The translations under genes and the position numbers were made by a program. From assembly GCF_001632365.1 (NCBI RefSeq), contig NW_024468544.1, positions 107,014-171,013 of the forward strand: DNA of 64,000 bases, read 5' to 3'. Below, in pieces: positions 1 through 11,011 of this stretch; the stretch's first letter is position 1; each line of letters opens with the position of its first letter. The stretch comes from Laetiporus sulphureus 93-53. Taxonomy: Eukaryota > Basidiomycota > Agaricomycetes > Polyporales > Laetiporaceae. Under the pieces are notes generated by a model. The model had not been told where the DNA came from. It saw only the letters and a list, made by a program, of their open reading frames with translations, and did no database searches.

Positions 1-1190
1 AGCGCTCGCACCGGACGACGTGCGGCTCTCTCTACTCTTTCCATTTCCATTTGCCACCCTACAGTCACTGGACCCTGACTCTAAACCTGCGTCATCCCCG
101 CCGAGCCCAAACCAGCCTCTCCATCCTCCCTTGGAACACGCATGGTGCTCCGCATGAGACCTGTGCTTTTCGTGCCGATGGTGCCCACCCATAAAAATCT
201 CATCTCCTGGATGATTCAGCTCGATGGTCATTGCCGGGGGATGCGGGGGATGCGTCGAACGCGGGAATGTATGTGCGTACCCGACCGGGCATGGGCGGCC
301 GTTCGCGTTGGTGCCGTACTTGATGGGTGGTGCAGGATTTCGGGAGGATACAACGAGGGGTGTGGCCTCATCTACCTCCGCCTCCCTATCCTTGTCCTCG
401 TCCACCTCTTGCTCAGACTCGGGTGACGCGAGCGCGAGAGGTACACCGGAAAGGTGGCTCGCTCCGCCTTCCTCATCCTCTTCGTCTTCTTTTCGTCCCT
501 GCTGATCGTTTGGCGTCCCATTCAAACGCTCGGGGAGCTGGGTTGGAGAGATGGTAGGTGAGGATGCAGGAGAGAGTGAGGGCGTAGAGCATGGTGAAGG
601 AGGCGCAGAGGCATACGACTGGAGGTGGTCGACGTACGAGGTAGCGATATCTGCAATAATAGACAAGACGTTAATGAGGAGGATGAAGGCAGAAGGAGCA
701 GGTTGGGAACGTACATTCGACGAGAAAGATAAGGAGTAGGGAACTCAGCCTGTGCAGATAGTCGTATCGATACATCATGAACAGAGAAGACAGATAAAAC
801 TTACACAATCATCCCTACCCACTTTGACATGCCATACCTCTCCTGCACCTCGGGGCTCATCAAGGCCTAGAACGCGTCCTGAAGGAGGTGCACAAAGGCA
901 GTCGCCAGAATGATGCCTGTGCCAAAGTGCTTTCCAACGAAGAAGACGACGCCCGGGATGCGGATGCCGGGGATGCGGCGCGAGAGAGCAGGAAAGCATG
1001 ATGCTGCCAGGGAGTCTAGTCAACAACTCTGTGTAAAAAACTGAATGAAGGCTATACGCACCGAAAAGAGAGACAAGGAAGACAGCAAACATGAGCCACA
1101 CACGCGTGTGCACCCATTGCGTCACTAAGATCGCTTCGCCTGACACCGTCCAGGCACCGGATGACTGAGTTGGATAGTCGCTCGAGCCGT
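1..1190 (-). pseudogene. ZIP-family zinc transporter, copy 1, 5' half (cut by window edge)
   Basis: Membrane Zn/Fe permease of the fungal Zrt type. Read on the minus strand, an exon ending at 1062 gives TM1 (VWLMFAVFLVSLF); exon 1003-805 gives TM2 (FFVGKHFGTGIILATAFVHL) and a PEVQERYGMSKW stretch; exon 749-715 gives the TM3 end (IFLVEY); exon 650-1 is the long acidic and His-containing loop, open to the window edge. All three introns have GT..AG ends and the phases agree. One lesion is visible: TAG at 867-869 directly after HLLQDAF, where the family has Glu or Gln. The first exon and start codon are not clear, and TM4-TM8 lie outside the window. Copy 2 at 12510-14340 aligns with this segment through the loop. 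If the TAG were a sequence error, this would be a normal gene. Confidence 0.8.
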
Positions 1191-2376
1191 CGAAGGCAGT
1201 CCCTCTCTCTAGCCATCAGAGAGGCCAGCCATAGGCATGAGGACGGGACGTATAGATTAATGTCATGGAATGTGAGATGGCTGTGGGGCAGATACGGTCC
1301 GAAGTCGGCCCTGTAATAAATACGGTCAGCTGAGACAGTGATGCTCATAAAATGTATTGAGACATACCAGTGTCGCACGGTATTTTTCTGCTACAGGTCC
1401 AATTAGATAGCATACCCTCAATTGTTTGAGAGATGAGCGGTGAAGGAAGGGGATGGGGGGCGACTTGGAATAGATGTTGAAGGGGGAGGACGGGGACAGT
1501 GAGGACCACACCGGTCACCTAGGACAGATTTGCTTACATAACTGGAGGGATATTTCGGGTACCAATCGAATCGACTGTAATTGCCGGAGTTGTGGCCAGC
1601 AGCGCTGAGCATATCCATACTGGTCGCCTCTTCTTCTCCTGAATATCCTAATGAATGTCCAGTGAGATTCTCGTGGGTAATTCCAATAGCTTGTTGATGC
1701 ATGGCAGAGACGTTTGACAGATCGATGACAGCCAGGATAAGTATCCTCTGAGTTTGATAAGTCCCGGGTTCGTCCCTCAGAGGCTCAGTCGGGCGACAAG
1801 CAGGCCATATAGCTTGGAAAGTAAATCAGACGGTGAGAAGCTCGTTCTATGTGTGTCACCGACCGAGAGAACGACTGACACGTTGTGCACAGAGGAAGTA
1901 GTGAAGCAACCAAGGGAGTGCATCCGAACAGTCAGTGCAAACTGATTGGATGCATTCGACAATCTAGGTGCTGAGCCAAGGCATTCAACGACTAGGCTAT
2001 TAGAACTAGTACACTCAGAGTTCGATCAAGTCCAGATGCTGCAAGTAATGGGCAATACGCAGGCCGCATGAAACCGTCAGCGAGAGAGAAGAGTGCTGGG
2101 CCAATGAACCCAAGCATGCGGGCGGACTGAGTGCAGGGTCGGGGGGAAAAGGGTCAGCACATTCGACGGCGAGAGGATCCTCATGTGCACGAGACTGACA
2201 GCGACAAGCACCTTCGAGAGACGTCATGCTCCGAATAGCCCAAGTTGTGACACATACATGCATGAAGCCATTGAAGCAATCAGAAGTAGCGCATCCAAAA
2301 AATAACATCCACATGCCAGCAAGAGCATGATCTGGACGACCGCTGCCCAGAACTCGTGCAGTCATTTCAAGGCTGA
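1191..2376. other. No recognised gene
   Basis: Unique-looking, moderately CpG-rich DNA between the ZIP pseudogene and the Plavaka element. Short open frames occur on both strands, but none resembles a known family or shows consistent splice signals. It may hold the promoter and first exon of ZIP copy 1. Confidence 0.5.
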
Positions 2377-2397
2377 TACATCAGCAAAAAGTCCGGA
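2377..2397 (+). repeat. Plavaka left terminal inverted repeat
   Basis: Starts TACATCAGCAAAAAGTCCGG and is the exact reverse complement of 10022-10042. Matching continues weakly inward (shared ATCTGG at 2403-2408). Confidence 0.92.
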
Positions 2398-3069
2398 ATC
2401 ATATCTGGTACGAACTATCTCCAACGTGCGTGATCTGTGACTGACTGTCAAACCTTCCAGGTGACGTATTGTTCGTCCAGATCAGCGACCTCTAAATGAC
2501 TGACTAACCCCACCGTTCCAGATCAGCCACCCACCAGTGAGTTGACCAGCCTGCCTTTTACCATGTGCTCAGAAAATCTACAGATAATGCAGGAAATGAT
2601 CATCTGTCCAGATAATTGGCTGTGGCCTCAGATGAACATCAGAGAGGTCCGATAATAGATTGTCCAGGCAGATTACATATTATCAGACCCACTGGTTTAT
2701 AGACACACCAGAATATCATTTTATTGACATGGATTACTCGTAAACCTACTGTCCGACAAGAGTATATAATAAACCATGGCCGAAAGCGAGTGGACACAGA
2801 GCGACGAAAAGCGAAGAATGATGACAATCTAGGCTTAACTATGCAGCATGGATAAAGGAAGGTCAAAAGCATATGGATGCAAAGCGAGTAAAAGCGAAGG
2901 ATGACGACTCTATATAATACTAAGAGACACAAGTACGCAGCTTGGTATAGTTGACTGACAATGAAAACACACCTCCGCGCAATGTCCAGCCAGAGTTCTT
3001 GGAGACTAAGCGATGACGATCAGCAACGTTTGCGGAGGCATAGTACTGGAGCATTTCACGCACCATAAT
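2398..3069. promoter_or_regulatory. Left subterminal region of the Plavaka element
   Basis: Non-coding. It carries several copies of a CCAGAT-like word on both strands (for example near 2476, 2518 and 2608). Similar words recur at 9880-10020 near the other end. By analogy with CACTA-like elements these are candidate transposase-binding repeats; that role is inferred. Confidence 0.45.
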
Positions 3070-5160
3070 TTAGTTTGCACCATGTCTAAGGCAGCAAAGC
3101 TGCACCTTCTCCTTCGGATCTTCATCCTCTTCCTCCACATCCTCATCCTCTCCCTCCGCATCTTGATCACTCATCTCCCCCATTACCTCAGGTCCAGGTT
3201 GGTCCAAGATTCCATCGGCCATCTCTATGTAATCCTGGACTATATTCTCTGGTATAGAGCTGTCGCTCGACTGCGGTGAGATAAGCATTTGTGTGCGTGC
3301 TTTTCTGGCAGCACGCTGCTGTGCGAGGAGGTCCATTGACGATGGTCCGTCATCTTGTGCATACATGCTGTTGGCGTGACGTTTGTGACAACTACTTCCG
3401 AAGACCTCGCTATAAGTACGAAGATTTGTAGGATTAGCATACTAACCAGATACATATGAGGCATGACGCTCACCCATTGTACCAATCCAAAGTAGCCTCG
3501 CACCACTCCTTGTCGTCGAAGAGGGCGAGGATGTAGTTATAGTATTCTTCATAATCAAAATCCCCGTCGGATTCAGCCCATTCACGCTGAGAGTTCAGTG
3601 CGAAATGTGCCTGCACCAACGATAAGCAATCTAAACGAATGATTGTAGATAACGTACCAATGTAGCCACATACGCAACATGATATTTGTTGCATTCTTTC
3701 ATGCGATAAGTGACCGCAATTGGATTGCGACCGCTGCCCTTTTTCTTGTTGGAACCAGATGCATTGACGGGACGTTTGCCGCTGCTTGGACCAGTAAACA
3801 GCACTTGAAAGCACTGGACCATCAGCGTTAATAGTTACAAAGTAGGTGGTGAATGCGACACTTACGGAAGCCAGCAGATCACTCTTAAGGGCATTCTCAT
3901 CGATGGCATCAGCGTTGTACCCCTTTTCAGGATATATCATCGACGGCAAGTCGGACGCTTTGATGCAGATGTTGCCATGCATAACGTTTTCGCAAAATCT
4001 GGAATACATTAACACAAATTAATGCAAACTTGAAAGGAATTACGATTACGTACCTTCCAGGGTCCTCATCGAACTTATCTCTCATTCGACCAAGACAAAG
4101 GAGGCGCACAGTTGCGAAGTGATGAAATCCTCGCTGCTCCTTGGGGTGGTCGACATCGATTGTCGGAATGCCCTTTATCGGTGGCACAAACTTGAGTATA
4201 TTGCGCTTAATATTGCTTAGGTCATCAGTGCGTGCTGAACGAGCTTTCTGAGAGAGCTTGCCAGATCGCCAAAAACCGATAACCATTATAAATATGAGCA
4301 AAATGACAAATGTGACGTACAAAGTTCGCGAGGTAGATGAGGCTGTCTGGATCATCGTTGAGGCTGGGAAGCAGCTTTGACAGGCCTGGGATGATCTTCA
4401 GAAGAGCGCGAAACTGCTTCATTAACTCGGAAGCCTTCTCCTGGTCACTATATAACAATAAACAGTGCATATATGTGCATAAAAAATCAGAAATAATGAT
4501 TTACTCACACATCTGGCCAATCATCGAGATCCCACAACTCCTCTGCAATGCCATGGCATGCTATACCGACCTGCAAGACCATCAGGATGTCCACGAAGAG
4601 TCCCATAATCTTTGGAATGAAGCGCGCCGCTCTGCACCAAGCTTCCAAGTGGCCCCTGGTATGCACACGCATTAGTAGTGAACGCGAATATGTCTACCAC
4701 TTACTTTCCGACTTTGCGTAGGTGCATTTGAGTGATAATCGACTTGTATGTCTTGTCATCGTTGTCGTCTTCATCGTCGTCGTCGTCTTCATCATCGTCA
4801 TCGTCATCCTCTTCGACCTCTGCATCTTCAACTTCAATCTCTTGCTCTTTGCTTGTATCATCCGAAGCGCCATCCAGATCATCCACATATAAAAATGATA
4901 AAGACGAAACTCACCATTGGCGTTGCGGTCTCTCGCTGCCTGAGTCCTCATCTTCACTGAAAATGACAGTTGCCGCCTTCTTTTTAGGTCGTGTGCTCGT
5001 GACGCCATCACCTGCGGGCTGTTTCTTCATCAATGATTTCGGTGGATTGGCTTTTTGCGACTTGACAGAATGCTTCGCTCACGCCGCTGACTTTGTTGCG
5101 GATGGCTTTGCAAAGATGTAAGTCTATGACCTAGGTGCCGAGACGACGTACCTTTGCCAT
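3070..5160 (-). CDS. DUF6698-like passenger protein of the Plavaka element
   Basis: Ten exons can be placed by splice sites on the minus strand: 5160-5152, 5060-4915, 4851-4705, 4655-4509, 4447-4321, 4247-4054, 3998-3866, 3813-3658, 3610-3474 and 3409-3070. They sum to 1,536 nt, a 511-residue protein with no internal stop. Residues 1-55 are basic (PRPKKKAATV type); residues 60-100 are an Asp/Glu run; then an alpha/beta region with RSARTDDLSNIKRNIL, RGFHHFATVRLL, KSDLLASCFQVLFTGPSS, YVATLAHFALNS and FDYEEYYNYI; the tail is acidic. From memory this order matches the basidiomycete DUF6698 family, whose function is unknown. The acidic and basic tracts suggest nuclear or chromatin contact, but that is a guess. 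The frame is intact while the neighbouring transposase is dead. The 9-nt first exon is the least certain part. Confidence 0.8.
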
Positions 5161-5402
5161 GTGCGTTCCAAGATTTAGAGTTGGTCCGAGATGAAAGTTA
5201 GAGTTGGCCCGAGATGATGTCCGAGATGAGAGATGAGATAGACTGAGATGAGGCCAGTTTTCAGGCTGAGCAACTTTATGCGGTCACATGACCGACATGC
5301 CTTTGTGCGCGAGTTGCGCTCGCGCAACACCATCCATGCTGTTGTCTCTCGATGTGCCTGTTGACTGACTCTATTGTCCTGTATATCTCACTACTCATTA
5401 TT
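5161..5402. promoter_or_regulatory. Shared divergent promoter of the Plavaka genes
   Basis: 242 bp separate the two start codons. It contains a run of GAGATGA-like repeats near 5185-5255 (four to five copies of GAGATG/CCGAGATGA). No clear TATA box. Both genes must be controlled from here if the gene models are right. Confidence 0.5.
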
Positions 5403-8400
5403 ATGCCTTCCTATACCTGCTTTTCTTGCAAAAAAGCCTGCAAAGATGCTCGAGATCTCACTATACACTATAGCCTATGCTCATCTGTCAAGGCAGCAAC
5501 CATATCATCTGTCAAGAAGCGTGCGGCAAACATGCAAAATGCTAGGGCTGCAAAGGTTCCAAGGGCTGAGAGGGATGGAGTGGCTAGCAAAGATCTGGGG
5601 GATCAGAATGAGTTCCGGGATGACGAGGTAAGTCATGGTATGTCTGAGCGCGTGCACAGTCAATGATTGCAGCATCAGTTGAATAATGAGCCTGCACCTG
5701 AGTTCATGCAGGGGTCATCCACAGGGAGGGTAGCAACACCAGAACCTGCACCGTCTCTCAGCCGCAGTGGCCGTCAAAGACGTGCACCTCGCGCACTCCA
5801 AGACTTTCTGCCGTCATCTACTCGTGGCCTTCCAGCACACATACCCAGGCCTCTCATAAATCGTCCTACAAGATCTCACACCATCTCCTGTGAAGAGGTT
5901 CCTGATGAATCTCAGCCATCGGTTGAAAACGTGCGAACATACGACACCACACCGAATGAGTTTGGTGTGTTCCATCGTTATTCCTCACCTCCCTCCAACC
6001 CTCCAACCGATACCACTTCTCTTGACGACTTTTGTGACTCTCCGAGTCTCAAGAAGGCGAAGGGAAAGGAGAAAGCGAGGCATTGGTATCACCTGTTCGA
6101 CAATGCTAATACTGCTCGTATTGTTATGTGGAGCACTACAGGGCCACATAACAAGTCTCTTGCTGAGATAGATCGACTTGTGAATGAGGTTATACGCGCG
6201 GATGACTTCGATCCCTCAGTATTGATGTCGCAATGGCGTACTACGACTCAGCTACCCCGTCTAGACTCTGCAGATGATGAAAGTCTTTTCTCTCACCCTG
6301 AAGGCTGGCGACAGTGCTCAGTAAAAATTCCTATACCTAAAGAGAAGACGAAAACCTTCGAAGACGATGCTCCTACCTTTGAAGTGGGAGACATTCACAT
6401 GTGACGGCTGGTTGATATCATTCGGGAGGTTTGCGAGGATCCAGATGCAAAGATCTATCACTGGCAGCCCTTTCAACAATTCTGGCAGCAGACAGATGAT
6501 GACACAGGATCGACTGAGGATATTCGCATCTATAGTGAGCTTTATAATTCAGACGTCTTCCTCGAAGAAGACGCAAAACTTCGTGCTGAAGCAAAAACAT
6601 CTGGCAACTCTGATGATATTGAAGTTGCCATTGCTCCTATCATGCTCTGGTCAGATTCTACACATTTAGCCAACTTCAGAATGGCATCATTGTGGCTCAT
6701 TTACATCTCATTTGGCTTTCAATCGAAGTACACGCGTGCACGATGGCGGTCTGGGGCATGCCGCCATTTCGCATATATTCCTAAAGTACGTATCATTAAT
6801 TCATGTCTTTTGAAAGCTCCCTGATTTCTATCTTTCAAGTTACCCGATAATTTTCAAGACTGGTATGAAGAAACATATGGTGAACCCGCTAGCGCAGACA
6901 TTCTCCGGTTCTGCAAGCGTGAACTATTTCATGCAATATGGCTGCTCGCACTCAATCTGGACTTCATGCATGCTTACGAACATGGAATGTTGATCCAATG
7001 CGGAGACGGAGTGCTGCGGTGAATGTTTCCTAGGTTTTTCACTTACTCTGCCGATTATCCTGAGAAGTATGTACAGAATTGTTTGCATTTGTATCCTTCC
7101 TATGCTAATATTCTCGTCAGAGTTCTCCTCACTTGCGTGCGCTATCTAGCACAGTGCTCATGCCCACGTTGCCTCACAAAGAAGACCGACATCTCTAACA
7201 TGGGATCTCATGCCGACATGCTTCGGCGTACCAAACTACGCACAGATGATCATCCTGTGCAATATGATATCTCAAGGATGCGACACTGGGTATTCGAGAA
7301 GGGTTACGCTCCTAGCAGCAAGCGCATCACCCGTGTTCTAGACAGCCGATCTTTGGTACCAACTAGAGTGCGTCCAATTATTTTAATATATTTGCAGGTG
7401 CCACAATATTGATAATAAATATTCAGAGTGCCTTTTCCATTCGTCTTTCACCATTTGGCTTCAACTTTTACTCAATGTTTGTCGTTGATCAGATGCATGA
7501 GTTCGAGCTCGGTGTTTGGAAAGCAATTGTGACCCATCTTCTGCACATTCTCTATGCGTTGGGTCATAATGCTATTCAAAGGTTTAATAAAAGGTGGGCA
7601 CAATACACTGCTACCCCCCCCAAATTTGTTGTTAAGATTTTTATGACATTTGTAGATTTCGTAAAGTTCCTACGTTTGGGCGCGATACAATTCGGCGATT
7701 CTGCAACGATGTATCTGGATTGAAACAACTGGCCGTGCGTGATTATGAAGATATATTACAGGTGCGTGCAAATTAACAATTTGCGCAATAATCAAAATGC
7801 TCAATTTTCGCCTTTTCAGTGTATTGCTCCTGTCATTGAGGGGCTTTTGCCGGCTTCTCACAACAAAATCGTTCTTGATTTAGTCTTCAAACTGGTGATG
7901 TGGCAAGCCTTTGCGAAGCTGCGACTGCATACAGACGAGACATTGAAGACCTTTCGCTTGTCGACCAAACAACTCGGCAAACTTGTGCACAAATTTTGTA
8001 AGATGACTTGTGAAGCATATCACACGGTTGAACTTCCAAGAGAAGAAGCTGCAAGAGGACGTAGAGAAGCTGCAATGCAGGTGAACAAAAGGGCATCACA
8101 GATGGATAGCGCCGCAAGCATTCAGAAAGGTCCGAAGCTAAAGAAGCTCAATCTTGAGATGTACAAGTGGCATGCGCTTGGCGACTATGCAACCACAATT
8201 ATGCGCTATGGCACAACAGACAACTACACAATGCAGATCGTAAGTTATACTGCGCTCAATGATGCTAGCACAAAAATACTAACATAAAAATTCATTCATC
8301 TATTAAGGGTGAAGAGGAACATCGAACCGTCAAGGCTGATTATCGTAGGACGAATAAGAACAAACATGAAGGGAAGATTGCTGGGCATCAACATCACACA

Positions 8401-9750
8401 GTGACTATACAGAAGATGAAGCGACGTGATGAAGAAAGACGTCACCATGAGATGAAAAATGCCACGAAGCGTGACAAACATCGATTTGCTCATGCGCATG
8501 AAGAAGCAACTTCTTCGAATCTGCATGGTGCAAGGGTCAACGTAGGATCTGAGGACGAGACACTTGAACCTACATCTCCAGAGGCAAGGTATCACATCTC
8601 CCACTTGCAGAAAAACTTTCAAGATATCACAACCTGGCTTCGAGTGAATAAGGATGATCCTGCTTGTAAGGTACGCTATTCTGATTGTCTTTTACATGAT
8701 TTTAACTCTGATTCTTGACGTAGAACTTTCTGCCACTTCTGAAAGATCACATTCTTGGTCGCCTATGCTGTCGTGGATATGACGGTGATGAAAGGGGCTT
8801 CTCGGAGTCTGATCACTGTACAGTGGTCTTCGAGAAAAACAGGATGTATTTTCACTCGGTTTTGCAGCTCAACTATACAACTTATGATCTGCGCCGCACA
8901 CAAAATTCAGTTAATCCATGAACACATTGCAATATCATGGTCGCAGCCCACAAAGAAGACGATCTATTCTTTTCCGCTGCAAATGAGCATCCGTATTGGT
9001 ACGCGTGGGTCATCAGGATATTCCATGTTAATGTGCAGCACTTGGGACCGTATCGAACATCTGACGAACCCCAGAAACTGGACGTTCTATGGGTTCGTTG
9101 GTATGGGCGTGACATTGCAGCACCTGGCAGATTCGACAAAGAGCAGCTGCATCGTATCGGCTTTGTCGACAGTGATGATCCAAATGCCTTTGGATTTCTC
9201 AACCCGGCGGATGTCATACGGGGAGCACACCTCATTCCAGCATTTGCGCACAGACGCACGCCAGATTTGCTGCCGCCATCAATATGTGCAAGACAACCTG
9301 ACGACAATGATCTGGATTATCAATTCTACTACGTGAACATGTGAGTCGTAACTGTTCTAAATTGTTCATATAATTATATGAGTGACATGTCTCACCCGAC
9401 TCAGGTTTGTCGACAGAGATATGTTCATGAGATATCTCGGAGGTGGTGTGGGACACAAGGGTACAGTTGTGCGAATGCCTGCAGAATCTGACCATGCTGG
9501 GATACCACAGGATGGAGACCGTTCAGATGAGGATATAGTAAATGAGGGGCAGCATGATGAAGACAGCAGCATGACATTCAACGACGGTGAGCAAAGTCAG
9601 AACATGGAGGACGAGGAATATGATTACGGCTATGTTGTCGATGAGGAGAATGAAGCCGATGATGGAGTAGCGGAAGGGGACGATGGCAGCAGAGATGATA
9701 TGTCGAGTGAAGAAGACGAGGATGCAGGTGTTCCTTTTGTGACTTTGTAG
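5403..9750 (+). pseudogene. Plavaka transposase, three in-frame TGA stops
   Basis: Exons 5403-5627, 5673-6785, 6840-7066, 7121-7367, 7427-7593, 7656-7761, 7820-8239, 8308-8670, 8724-9340 and 9405-9750 join in phase into about 1,276 codons. The N-terminus has a C2H2-like finger (CFSCKKACKDARDLTIH). Family blocks follow: WYHLFDNANTARIVMWS; MLWSDSTHLANF with SLWLIYISFGFQSKY; a Cys pair CSCPRC; SMFVVDQMHEFELGVWK; VPTFGRDTIRRF; an acidic tail. Such enzymes cut and paste the element by binding its TIRs. Three TGA codons break it: 6402-6404, 7020-7022 and 8919-8921. At 8919 (NP*TH) I recall Arg in relatives; the other two are also consistent with Arg CGA. There is no indel and every splice site is sound, so inactivation looks recent and by point mutation only. 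Confidence 0.88.
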
Positions 9751-10021
9751 ACGTGCCGAGGTTCTGTGACTGTGCTAATTCATACAAAGATTTATGTACA
9801 CTCAATTCATAATATTCTGTTAGCCTGCCTGAATCACCATCCTCATGTCTGACTATATCTGTGCATACCTGTCAGATCAAGTCAGTTGAGTGCCAGATAA
9901 ATGTGTAACTGGCCAGTGGTGATCAGACCAGTGGCCAGCAGACGACATGGGCAAATGTCTGAAAATATATTCTACTGCAATACAAAGGCACTATTATCTA
10001 TCATGTCTGCCCAGATCGGGC
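9751..10021. promoter_or_regulatory. Right subterminal region of the Plavaka element
   Basis: Non-coding 3' flank of the transposase, with CCAGAT-like words (near 9892 and 10010) and a short palindromic cluster GACCAGTGGCCAG around 9927-9940. Counterpart of 2398-3069. Confidence 0.45.
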
Positions 10022-10042
10022 TCCGGACTTTTTGCTGATGTA
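10022..10042 (-). repeat. Plavaka right terminal inverted repeat
   Basis: Exact inverse of 2377-2397; reads TCCGGACTTTTTGCTGATGT on the plus strand followed by A. Confidence 0.92.
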
Positions 10043-11011
10043 AGCAATCGCGTGATCTCTGCTAAGGCTTGGGAGTGCACGTGCAGCTGCTAAGTAGTCA
10101 CATAACACCAGGTGCACTGGTACCACGTCCCTTTTCGCCTCCTGTCGTTCACTCGTAAATACATGCAGCTCGACATCTATGGCGCGGCAATATCCATATC
10201 CCAGCCGTCACTACCTCGTCATATGCCGCTCGCATCTCTTCCCCGTCCCCCTTTCGATCTGACAGAGCAGCACGGCCGACAGACGTCCTACACAGAGACG
10301 GCGTAGCAGGATCATCTGTGCGGCGTTGGAGTAGAAGCGGACAGTCGAAAACGAATCCTGCTATACCGTATGGTGGAGACGGGCCCGGTGGAATGCCAGG
10401 AGTGACGCATGTGTGACCAGACGCGTCAGAACGCGCATACATACTCCAGCACGTGACTGAGCGTGTCTGCTGTTCTGCTGGCTGTATGTGCCTTGGATTA
10501 GTCTCGCCGAACCTCTCTGGACAATGATGGACATGCTTTATGAAATTCAGGACCTTGACGTGTCCCTCACGTCCAGAAGAAATGGCCACCCAAGGCTCCG
10601 AAGGTTCACCGCGAGTACATGTCTAGTGCCAATCAACGCAAATGACATCTATTATATGCTGTTATAACGTCCAACCTCCAACCTCCAGATATAGATGACA
10701 TGTTAGTGCGAATCGTGATGAGTGTAGCGATCGTAACGTCATCGTAGGCGCCCGCCTATCCAAAAAGAAAAGACAACCCAGCACCGAGCGGTGCGACCGC
10801 AGCCTGGGGAAACAACAGCAGGGGTCGCAGAATGTGTTAAAGAAATGCAGATGCAAGGAAAACGATATCGTGAGTTCGTGGCCAGAAATGATGCATATGC
10901 GTTGTAGTGGTAGTGATGGGGAAACCGGCGGAAAAGGGTGACGAAGAGTGTGGCGTGCGACAGCCCGACCGGAGAGTGATGAATGATAGATGAGGGGACA
11001 GACAGAGCCAT
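10043..11011. other. No recognised gene
   Basis: CpG-rich single-copy-looking DNA between the Plavaka element and the MFS pseudogene. Open frames on the minus strand (for example 10149-10589) lack family signals. The part near 10660-11011 lies just past the MFS stop and may be its 3' untranslated region. Confidence 0.45.

Larger units (their letters stand above)
2377..10042. mobile_element. Full-length Plavaka-type (CMC/EnSpm-like) DNA transposon
   Basis: A 7.67-kb element bounded by a perfect 21-bp inverted repeat (2377-2397 and 10022-10042). If the outer TA of each repeat is read as target sequence, the element has a 2-bp TA duplication and its ends start CATCAGCAAAAAGTCCGG. Inside are two divergent genes about 240 bp apart: a Plavaka transposase (plus, 5403-9750) and a DUF6698-like protein (minus, 3070-5160). 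Between each TIR and the nearest gene are scattered short CCAGAT/ATCTGG words, as expected for subterminal transposase-binding repeats. The transposase has three stop codons but no frameshift, so it was inactivated recently, and the copy could move only with transposase from elsewhere. Confidence 0.88.

Noticed and set aside
4740..4840. Trinucleotide microsatellite
   Set aside because: It is the Asp/Glu-coding tract of the DUF6698-like gene, in frame and part of an exon.
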